From Propionibacteriaceae bacterium (lineage in GTDB: Bacteria > Actinomycetota > Actinomycetes > Propionibacteriales > Propionibacteriaceae): DNA of 64,000 nt. The stretch spans positions 1-64,000 of the forward strand of contig JAISHO010000005.1 in NCBI GenBank assembly GCA_031262485.1. The letters are read 5' to 3'. The position numbers and the translations under genes were made by a program. The notes below the pieces were generated by a model. That model made no database searches, was not told the origin of the DNA, and saw only the letters and a program-made list of their open reading frames with translations. This document shows, piece after piece, positions 38,246 through 45,056 of this stretch. How positions within the stretch are numbered: the first letter of the stretch is position 1; each line of letters begins with the position of its first letter.

Positions 38246-39661
38246 ATGCGCGCCTACCTCGAGGTGTTGCGGACGCCGCACGCGTGGCCGTTCAGCGCCG
38301 CTGGAGTGATCGCGCGCTTCCCCCACGCCATGTTGGGCATCTCGATGACGCTCATGATCCAGGGGATCTACGGGCGCTACGCCATCGCCGGCATGGTCTC
38401 GGCTGTCTTCACCATCAGCATGGCCGTCGGCGCGCCGCTCGTCGCCCGCTTGATCGACACGCTCGGCCAGCGGATCGTCGGCCGGGCGCTCATCGTCTTT
38501 GGCTCGCTCTCCTTGGCCGCGTTGGTCGCCTTGACGTTGCTACGGGTGCCGCCGGTGCTGCTCTGCCTGCCGGCCATCGGCGTCGGGGTCACCTCGCTTC
38601 CCGTCGCCGCGATGTGCCGGGCGCGCTGGAGCTACCTCCTGCGCGACAAACCATGGATGGTCACCCGGGCGTTCTCCTGGGAATCCGTCATCGACGACGT
38701 CTCCTTCGTCCTCGCGCCTTCGATCGGCACGGCCCTTGCCACGGCCGTCCACCCGATCGGTGGGGTCGTGTGCGTCATCGTCCTCCTCATCGGCGGCGGG
38801 TCGATCTTCCTCGCCCAACGCGCCTCCGAACCCCTCACCGCCCGCCAAGAGGCTGAGGCGGCTCAAGCAGGTGAATCGACCCCGAGCTCCGCGCGGGTCG
38901 ATCTCGTGGCATCCGGGGATCCGGACCTTGCGGCGACCACTCTCGCCGACGGCGGATCGATAGCGACGAATTCCCCCGCCGCCCCATCGGATGAGGCTGG
39001 GTCCTCGGCATCCCCCGGCGCGAACGCGGACGCGACGCCCCGTGGCGCCACCGCCCCAGCGACGGGCGGACGACTCGTCATCCTCAACCCGGCGGTCGCC
39101 CTCGTCTGCTGCGTCCTCTTCTCCGCCGGCCTCATCTTCGGGGCGAACAACCTCTCGGTCGTCGCGTTCTGCGAGCTGCATGGCATGAAGTGGTTCTCGT
39201 CGATCCTCCTCGGCGTCGGCTCACTCGCCTCGATGACGGGCGCTCTCCTCTACGGCGCCTACTCCTGGCGCATCCCCCTGTGGAAGCGTTTCCTGATTTT
39301 CGTCCTCTGTTTCGCCTTCTTCGGGATGCTCTTCCCCTTGTCGAACAGCGTGCTCGTCCTCTTCATCATCAACTTCTTCTTCGGCGCGACCGTCTCCCCG
39401 ACCTTCATCAACGGCAACATGATCGTCCAGCAGATCGTGCCGCCGCACCAGTTGACCGAGGGCCTCACCTGGATTGGCACCATGGTCAACGTCGGCATGT
39501 CCGTCGGCTCGCTTGTCGCCGGCTCACTCATCGACCAGTTCGGCGCCCACGCCGGGTTCTACGTCGTCGCCGCAGCGGGTTTGCTCGGCGGAGTCACCGT
39601 GCTCTGCGCGACGCCGACGCTGCGCAAAGCGTTGCCGGAGGACGCCAGCGTCCTGCGGTGA
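38246..39661 (+). CDS. MFS transporter with a long central loop
   Basis: This is a 471-residue major facilitator protein with about twelve membrane segments. The central cytoplasmic loop (about residues 205-275) is enlarged and low in complexity (S, A, P, G, D). AAGGAA sits 4 bases before the ATG. The gene is divergent from the GH36 alpha-galactosidase with a shared 218-base control region, so galactoside uptake or export is possible. Several actinobacterial relatives are annotated only as MFS transporters and the substrate is not visible. Confidence 0.78.
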   Translation: MRAYLEVLRTPHAWPFSAAGVIARFPHAMLGISMTLMIQGIYGRYAIAGMVSAVFTISMAVGAPLVARLIDTLGQRIVGRALIVFGSLSLAALVALTLLRVPPVLLCLPAIGVGVTSLPVAAMCRARWSYLLRDKPWMVTRAFSWESVIDDVSFVLAPSIGTALATAVHPIGGVVCVIVLLIGGGSIFLAQRASEPLTARQEAEAAQAGESTPSSARVDLVASGDPDLAATTLADGGSIATNSPAAPSDEAGSSASPGANADATPRGATAPATGGRLVILNPAVALVCCVLFSAGLIFGANNLSVVAFCELHGMKWFSSILLGVGSLASMTGALLYGAYSWRIPLWKRFLIFVLCFAFFGMLFPLSNSVLVLFIINFFFGATVSPTFINGNMIVQQIVPPHQLTEGLTWIGTMVNVGMSVGSLVAGSLIDQFGAHAGFYVVAAAGLLGGVTVLCATPTLRKALPEDASVLR

Positions 39662-39720
39662 CCGCGCCGCATATGCCGAGCAAAGAGCGCCACCAGGCAT
39701 TCTGAAAAGGAAATTACCTA

Positions 39721-39935
39721 TGGGTGATGAATTCGTGGAAGACGTTATCTATCCTCCCACTAGCGAAGAGATTGAGGATTTGAAATCGCACAATATTGGA
39801 CTGGCGATTCGGTTTGCCTCGAAACTGGGGCGCCCCCTCTCCGATTGGGAATACGATATGTTCAAAAGAACGCCACCAGATCAACCGCATTCCTTGGTTG
39901 TACTACCAGGCGGTGGCCTCGGAATTTCAGGATGA
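39721..39935 (+). CDS. Small uncharacterised protein convergent with fic
   Basis: A 71-residue acidic protein with an AGGA ribosome site about 9 bases before the ATG. It has AT-rich codons unlike the MFS gene before it but like the Fic gene it faces. It reads D-V-I-Y-P-P-T-S-E-E-I-E-D-L-K then a helix A-I-R-F-A-S-K-L-G-R-P-L-S and W-E-Y-D-M-F. The 3' end overlaps the end of fic by 9 bases, tail to tail. No family recognised. A role with Fic is possible only by position. Confidence 0.5.
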
Positions 39936-41306
39936 GAAGGATCCCGCTCGCGCGACAAGTTTTTTCACTTCTCGTCTAGCCCATGCCGATAAAAGCGCCT
40001 TGTTGCTCTTCGTCTCCTCAGGGAAAATATTCCTCCTCGGGATGATAATGGGAGGGCTGACTGGCGATAAATTTCCATGATCTTCGCGAATCTCAACAAT
40101 ATTGAAATTTAGTGGTAACTGGCCTGTCGAAGAATAGATTATATAGATTGCCGACACTGGGGTTTCAGGATTATTCACGGATCGGATAATGGCGCGAAAC
40201 CCCGACAGGGGCGTGATTGTTTCTAGGTAGTTCCTAGGGTTGAGGTAGGGGCTGCGGTCTTCAAGGGTTTCAAATCGAGATTTGAGGATTAATCTAGGGT
40301 GGCATTCATCAAAATGAGTAGATGCTAAGATGAAATGATGAAGGCAGAGAGTCAGGAGCCTGGAGAGGCTGGGTAGATATCTCTTGTCTTCCGTTGTCTC
40401 AAATAGACTTCGTTTTACAGTGGACTCATGTTCGATGGCGTCTTCGAGTGATACGAAGATATTTCCTGCGGTGTCGATGGTGCGTTCTTCAATGAAGGTG
40501 AGGAAAGTAGTGAAAACACCATCGTCCGCAGCCTCCAGCGCATCGATGTAGTCGTCGCGCTGATCAGCATAAATGACGAGGGGGACCCCAGGCCTCCGAT
40601 AAAGGAAAACACTGGCGAGCGCCCTTGCGACACGCCCATTCCCATCGGCGAACGGATGGATGCAGACGTAGGCGTAATGCGCATAAGCGGCTTGGATCAC
40701 CGGGTGAGCTTTATGGAAATCGTCGCCACGGAGCTGGTCGATGAGCCGGTTCATCTCCGATTCGACCATGTCGGGCGGCGCGTAATGGTGGATCCGTCCC
40801 GTTGAGAGGTTCGTCGGGTTATTGGGATAGTGCTTGTATTCACCCAAAGGGAGGGGCTGTTGCTGTTCACCGACGGCCGTATGAACGGTATAGGTCTCTT
40901 GGTGTCGGCACATGACGGCGTGGAGTTCCCTTATCCATGCCTGGGTGATCGGACGATGCTCCGTCACGGCGTCAAGGACGTAGTCGTAGGCTTCGAGCGC
41001 ATCTTCGATCGAGCGTCTCGTCTTCTCACCTTTGAGGGCGAGCGCGTTCTCCCAGTGGGCGGTCTGAGTGGCGATCGTCTTCGTGAATCCCCGGTCTGTT
41101 TGGTAGAGCCCCTCGAGCGCTCCGGTGTCGACTGCGGCGTAACGCGTCGCGACTGTGAGTGCTCGTTCCAGTGATTTGGGTGTCGCACGTTTCCGCGCCT
41201 CGTCGAGCATGCTCTCGTACTGATCAATGGTCGCGGAGTCGAACCCCGAGGTGTCCCATTCGGGGAAGCCCGGGAAGGGAACATAGTGATCGACCTCAGT
41301 TGCCAT
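39927..41306 (-). CDS. fic: Fic-domain AMP-transferase with N-terminal inhibitory helix
   Basis: This 459-residue Fic protein carries the complete active-site motif H-P-F-A-D-G-N-G-R-V-A-R, which transfers AMP (or another nucleotide moiety) from a nucleotide to target hydroxyls. Upstream, T-G-A-L-E-G (about residue 58) fits the [ST]-x-x-x-E-[GN] inhibitory motif, making it a class II, self-inhibited Fic that needs no separate antitoxin. The beta-flap region (P-L-G-E-Y-K-H-Y-P-N-N-P) precedes the catalytic helix. The last 150 residues, rich in isoleucine and leucine, form a C-terminal domain I do not recognise. AT content rises toward this 3' end, which suggests a mosaic origin. Confidence 0.85.
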   Translation of the reverse strand: MATEVDHYVPFPGFPEWDTSGFDSATIDQYESMLDEARKRATPKSLERALTVATRYAAVDTGALEGLYQTDRGFTKTIATQTAHWENALALKGEKTRRSIEDALEAYDYVLDAVTEHRPITQAWIRELHAVMCRHQETYTVHTAVGEQQQPLPLGEYKHYPNNPTNLSTGRIHHYAPPDMVESEMNRLIDQLRGDDFHKAHPVIQAAYAHYAYVCIHPFADGNGRVARALASVFLYRRPGVPLVIYADQRDDYIDALEAADDGVFTTFLTFIEERTIDTAGNIFVSLEDAIEHESTVKRSLFETTEDKRYLPSLSRLLTLCLHHFILASTHFDECHPRLILKSRFETLEDRSPYLNPRNYLETITPLSGFRAIIRSVNNPETPVSAIYIIYSSTGQLPLNFNIVEIREDHGNLSPVSPPIIIPRRNIFPEETKSNKALLSAWARREVKKLVARAGSFSS

Positions 41307-41400
41307 ACATTCATCATAGAGAGGTCACATATCAGCGTTGAGAGGCGGTGCGGTGGTGATGATGTCGACAGGGCCAGTGAGAAGGTCGTCGCAGGGAGCC

Positions 41401-41649
41401 ATGAGAACGGTGGGCGCGATTATCGTGGCGATACTATCCATTGCCTTCGGAGTCCTCGCCCTCGGCGCCGTCATTATTGGCGTGGTCATACTCACTGACT
41501 CTGAGACGGGCATGGGCGTCGGATTCCTGATCTCGGGAATAGTGTTCGGCGTCTCATCGTGGCTGCTGTATAGGCTGACGAAGCGACTCTCTCCCACTGT
41601 CGCCTCATTCGCCGAGGCGGCCATAGAGGACTACGGGAGACTGCCCTAA
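41401..41649 (+). CDS. Small two-helix membrane protein
   Basis: About 82 residues from the ATG at 41401; a longer form from TTG 41338 or ATG 41359 is possible. Two hydrophobic segments, V-G-A-I-I-V-A-I-L-S-I-A-F-G and G-F-L-I-S-G-I-V-F-G-V-S-S-W-L, flank a short D-S-E-T-G turn. A hydrophilic tail follows. No known family. It lies between fic and the AlkZ-like gene. Confidence 0.5.
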   Translation: MRTVGAIIVAILSIAFGVLALGAVIIGVVILTDSETGMGVGFLISGIVFGVSSWLLYRLTKRLSPTVASFAEAAIEDYGRLP

Positions 41650-41713
41650 TTTTTCCCGTGAAGGAGCAATCGTCGATCTTTGAGAACGGCTCTTCCGCCG
41701 TCACAATGGACAG

Positions 41714-43051
41714 ATGAAGCTCTCCCGAGACGAGATCATCGCGTGGCGCTGCTACGTGCAAGGGCTGTGCGCCGAGCCGGACGATCTCGCGCCCGTCGAG
41801 GTCGTGGGGCGGATGGCGGCGATGCAGGCGCAAAAGCTGCCGGATTCCATGTGGGGGATCGGTGTCCGGTCGCGGGCCACAAGGGATGATCTGGAGCGGC
41901 GGATCTCCGAAGGGCGCGAGTTGGCTCGGGGCTGGCCGATGCGTGGAACTCTCCATCTCATGGTCCCGGGCGACGTCCGCTGGCTTCACGCCGCGACGGC
42001 CCGGGGGCAGTTCGGCGCCGACCACTTCAAGGGCTCCGGCATCGCCGATGTCGCCGAGGAGGCCTGTGCGGAGATCGTCGGGTTCATCCGGGAACGGGGA
42101 AGCGCTTCCTTGCCTCAACTCAAGGAACACCTGAAGGAGCGTGGAATCGATTTCGCGATCGGCCATCTTCGAAGCCTCGTCTACTACTTGACGAGGACGG
42201 ATCAGCTCATTCTCGGTCCGATCAACGACCGCGGGAATAGCCAGGATCTCGTCCTCGCCGACGAATGGTTTCCCGATTCCACCTCCCAGCACCAGCCGGA
42301 CGAGTGGGGCATCGTCGTCGACGCCGCCAGCGGCGAAGAGAAAGACGCCGAAGCGGCCCGCGTCCGGCTCGTCCTGCGGTACCTCCGTGGCCATGGCCCG
42401 GCGACAGACAAGGACATGGCTTGGTGGTCGGGGTTGCCGGTGACGGTGATCCGGGCGGCGCTCCAGCGGGCTCAGGCGCTTCTCGACGAGCGTTCCGGCG
42501 TCTGCGGTGCGGGCACCATGAACGTTGCCGACGCAGGTAATGCGGTGGCGCCCGACAACGTAGAGAACGGGAATGCGAACGTCGGGTCGATCAGTGACGA
42601 GGGAACGGAACAAGCGGGCCTCTCCCCGGAGCGTCTCGTCCAAGCTGAGGGCCCCAACGGCGAAGCGTTCTGGATGCTTCTCGGGGCATCGCCCTCGTCC
42701 CCGCCGACGCCGCCCGCCCCGCCCAAGCTCATGCTCCTGCCGTCGTTCGACGAGTATCTCCTCGGTTACGCGGACCGTTCCCACGTCCTCCCCGACGAGC
42801 ACGCCCGAGCCATCGACCCGCTCCGCAACGGTTCCTTTAAGCCCGTCGTTGTCGCCGACGGCCACTGCGTCGGCACCTGGACCTTCCCGACCCGTGCCCG
42901 CCTCTCCGGCAAGGCGCCCCTGGCAATCGACGTCACCCCCTTTGACGCGAAATCATCTCGCCGCATCGGAAAACGAGCTTTACACAAGGCGGCTCTCCGC
43001 GTGGCGGCCCACGTCGGCAGGACAGAGGTGATCTCGCAGATCGTCAGGTGA
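41714..43051 (+). CDS. AlkZ-like winged-helix DNA glycosylase (HTH_42 superfamily)
   Basis: This 445-residue protein carries the family-defining glutamine pair in M-A-A-M-Q-A-Q-K, the W-P-M-R-G-T-L-H-L-M segment and three predicted winged-helix units. AlkZ/YcaQ-type enzymes excise bulky N7-alkylated guanine and unhook interstrand crosslinks; some protect producers of DNA-damaging natural products. A low-complexity insert of about 60 residues (G/N/A/E-rich, around residues 262-325) precedes the conserved L-L-P-S-F-D-E-Y-L-L-G-Y segment. An AAG-type glycosylase lies 300 bases downstream on the same strand, supporting a DNA alkylation repair group. Confidence 0.75.
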   Translation: MKLSRDEIIAWRCYVQGLCAEPDDLAPVEVVGRMAAMQAQKLPDSMWGIGVRSRATRDDLERRISEGRELARGWPMRGTLHLMVPGDVRWLHAATARGQFGADHFKGSGIADVAEEACAEIVGFIRERGSASLPQLKEHLKERGIDFAIGHLRSLVYYLTRTDQLILGPINDRGNSQDLVLADEWFPDSTSQHQPDEWGIVVDAASGEEKDAEAARVRLVLRYLRGHGPATDKDMAWWSGLPVTVIRAALQRAQALLDERSGVCGAGTMNVADAGNAVAPDNVENGNANVGSISDEGTEQAGLSPERLVQAEGPNGEAFWMLLGASPSSPPTPPAPPKLMLLPSFDEYLLGYADRSHVLPDEHARAIDPLRNGSFKPVVVADGHCVGTWTFPTRARLSGKAPLAIDVTPFDAKSSRRIGKRALHKAALRVAAHVGRTEVISQIVR

Positions 43052-43117
43052 AAAGGAGACCGGCACGAAATCGCGATGACGTGATGTAATCACCCCAGAT
43101 TGCCTTGAAAGGAAGAA

Positions 43118-43333
43118 ATGGAAAATTCGTTCCGACCGGAGAATCTCCTCGTAGTTGCAGCCGTCGAAGGATATTCCCGGCGGCATCACATTCACGCGCG
43201 GGAGACGATCAGGCTTTTCGATAGCAAAGATATCTTCCGGAAAATTAGGGAAAATAGTGCCGCCCTCTGCACTCAGAGTCTTGAAGAGAGCATCGATTTC
43301 GCCGAGGATGTGCTTGCTCGTCATTCAATGTGA
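43118..43333 (+). CDS. Small helical protein resembling DUF3791
   Basis: A 71-residue protein with AAGGAAG just before the ATG. The pattern V-A-A-V-E-G-Y-S-R-R-H-H-I-H-A-R-E ... L-F-D, then a short D-I-F-R-K-I-R-E and C-T-Q-S-L-E-E-S-I-D-F-A-E, resembles DUF3791 proteins, which often sit beside toxin-like genes as putative antitoxins. No matching toxin is adjacent. It lies between two DNA glycosylase genes, 18 bases before the second, and composition is AT-richer than either long neighbour. Family assignment is from memory of the pattern and moderate only. Confidence 0.5.
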   Translation: MENSFRPENLLVVAAVEGYSRRHHIHARETIRLFDSKDIFRKIRENSAALCTQSLEESIDFAEDVLARHSM

Positions 43334-43351
43334 GATGGTGATTCTTCAACA

Positions 43352-43933
43352 ATGATCGATTTGTCCCGACCTGTCCTTGAGATCGCACAGGCACTTTTGG
43401 GAACTGTCATCCGTGTCGGCCCGGTTGCGATCCGGCTCACTGAGGTCGAGGCCTATGCCGGTTCTGATGACGAGGCTGCTCATTCCTACGGCGGCCTGCG
43501 GCCGTCGACGAAAGACCTTTTCGGACCCCCGGGAACGTTGTACTGCTACCTGTCGTATGGCATTCACATCTGCGGCAATATCGTGTGTGGACCGGGCGAC
43601 GGTTCGGCTGTGCTCTTACGCGCTGGGGAAGTTGTCGATGGGATTGATGTCGCGCGTGCTCGCCGTCATGGTGCCCGCGATCATGCTCTCGCTAGGGGCC
43701 CCGGTTGCTTCGGCCAGGCGATGGGATGGACCCGCGCTTCCTCCGGCGGAACTCTTGGCGATGATTATGAACTCATCGGTACGGATAATCCTTTGTATCC
43801 CGGTGCTGTCCGGAGTGGGCCCCGGGTCGGCATTTCCGTCGCTGAGGATTTACCGTGGCGTTTCTGGATCGCTGGCGATCCCACTGTTTCCCACTATCGC
43901 CGCAGTCCTCGTGCGCCGAAGTCGAGGAGCTAG
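43352..43933 (+). CDS. AAG-type DNA-3-methyladenine glycosylase
   Basis: This 193-residue alkyladenine glycosylase of the Mpg/AAG fold excises 3-methyladenine and related lesions. The catalytic glutamate lies in L-T-E-V-E-A-Y and the substrate pocket in A-A-H-S-Y-G-G. Also present are the characteristic G-T-L-Y-C-Y-L-S-Y-G-I-H and V-L-L-R-A-G-E-V segments, A-R-G-P-G-C-F-G-Q-A-M-G and the final G-P-R-V-G-I-S. Length is normal. It probably shares a transcript with the small DUF3791-like gene and perhaps the AlkZ-like gene. Confidence 0.9.
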   Translation: MIDLSRPVLEIAQALLGTVIRVGPVAIRLTEVEAYAGSDDEAAHSYGGLRPSTKDLFGPPGTLYCYLSYGIHICGNIVCGPGDGSAVLLRAGEVVDGIDVARARRHGARDHALARGPGCFGQAMGWTRASSGGTLGDDYELIGTDNPLYPGAVRSGPRVGISVAEDLPWRFWIAGDPTVSHYRRSPRAPKSRS

Positions 43934-44033
43934 GATCTGCCTCCTCTCAATGCGGTTTGTCTGGAGGCAGCAACGAACCGATTGATTGGAATAACGACGA
44001 TGCCCTAACGGGCTTTGGTGAATGGCGGAATAG

Positions 44034-44807
44034 CTACGAGTGGTTCTCCGCCAGGAACGGATCGACTAAAGCATAGTAAGCGTCCGGATTATCGCGGCGG
44101 ACGGTGTGGCCGGCGTCGGGGATCTTGTAGATCTGCACGAGCGGGTTCGTCACCTCGTCTTCGGTGGGGCCCATGTCGACGGGGCCGTGGAGGGGTTGGA
44201 CGAGGAGTGTGGGGATCGTCAGCCGGTTGAAGATCTTCTTCCAGCTTTGGTTTTTGGGGATGGAGTGGACGATCATGCGCCGGTCGACTTGGTGTTTCGC
44301 TTCGATCCAGGCGTAGAGGCCCTCGTCGTCCCAGCCCATGGAGCGGCCCAGTTCGTGGCGGGCGGCGACCCCTTCTTCGGTGTCGAGTTCCTCGAGGAGG
44401 GCGACGTTGTCGGCGGCGAATTTCAGTTTGATGGCCGACATGTTGTACCGCGGCATCGACGGGTCCTCCATGACGAGGGCTTTGATGAGGCCGGGGTGGG
44501 CGTCCTCGGCGAAGATCGCCAAGGTGGAGCCGAGGGAGTGTGAGACGACGACGGGTGGCGTGTCGAACGAGCGTAAGAGCTTGTCGACGTCGGCCGTCAT
44601 GATCTCGATCGTGTGGCGCAGTTCGTCGTCGGCGAAACGCGGCGAATCGCCGTGGCCGCGCAGATCAGGGGCGACGATGTGCCAGGAATCGCCCCAATGG
44701 TCGACCGCGTCGGGCCACGCGCTGCCGGAATCCGTCAACCCATGAAGAAACAACAATGTCGGCGCATCGTCGGCACCGTATTCATGTATGACGAGATCCC
44801 CTGGCAT
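44034..44807 (-). CDS. Alpha/beta-fold hydrolase (paralogue 2)
   Basis: This 257-residue hydrolase has F-L-H-G-L-T-D, D-L-R-G-H-G-D-S-P-R-F, the nucleophile elbow S-H-S-L-G-S-T and the late catalytic His in D-A-G-H-T-V-R-R. The second ATG is chosen by alignment with the paralogue at 34928-35713, whose start is the same M-P-G pattern; three more residues are possible. The two differ mainly in the cap helices (residues about 115-175), suggesting different substrates. No signal peptide. Confidence 0.8.
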   Translation of the reverse strand: MPGDLVIHEYGADDAPTLLFLHGLTDSGSAWPDAVDHWGDSWHIVAPDLRGHGDSPRFADDELRHTIEIMTADVDKLLRSFDTPPVVVSHSLGSTLAIFAEDAHPGLIKALVMEDPSMPRYNMSAIKLKFAADNVALLEELDTEEGVAARHELGRSMGWDDEGLYAWIEAKHQVDRRMIVHSIPKNQSWKKIFNRLTIPTLLVQPLHGPVDMGPTEDEVTNPLVQIYKIPDAGHTVRRDNPDAYYALVDPFLAENHS

Positions 44808-44952
44808 GACGGTCATCCTACCGTCCCCACCACAGATTCTCAGCCCCTTGAGGAAGACGGTTGAGAGCGACGATTTTGCCGTTTGGCAAGGTATTTCTCT
44901 CTAATCTTCGGGGTGAATGGGACTCGGTTCGGCGAAGCGGGCCCACGGCGGC

Positions 44953-44984
44953 CCGGGGGCCACCCTGTGAGAGGTGGCCCCCGG
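44953..44984 (-). terminator. GC-rich hairpin after the GH43-like gene
   Basis: A perfect 12-bp stem, CCGGGGGCCACC with its complement, closes an 8-base loop about 75 bases past the glycosidase stop. There is no U-tract on either strand. Such hairpins often end transcripts in high-GC bacteria. Confidence 0.55.
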
Positions 44985-45056
44985 TGAAAGGGTGGCGCCG
45001 TGGAGAGGGCGCCAGGTGGACGAGCCCGTGGAGCAGAGCGCGTCCGGGTGAGTCGT

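Noticed and set aside
42980..43324. Minus-strand frame of 114 codons opposite the DUF3791-like gene
   Set aside because: The plus-strand frame has the better ribosome site and a recognisable small-protein pattern, and it leads into the AAG gene.
44002..44016. GCCC-TAAC-GGGC-TTT as a terminator of the AAG gene
   Set aside because: A four-bp stem is too weak to support.
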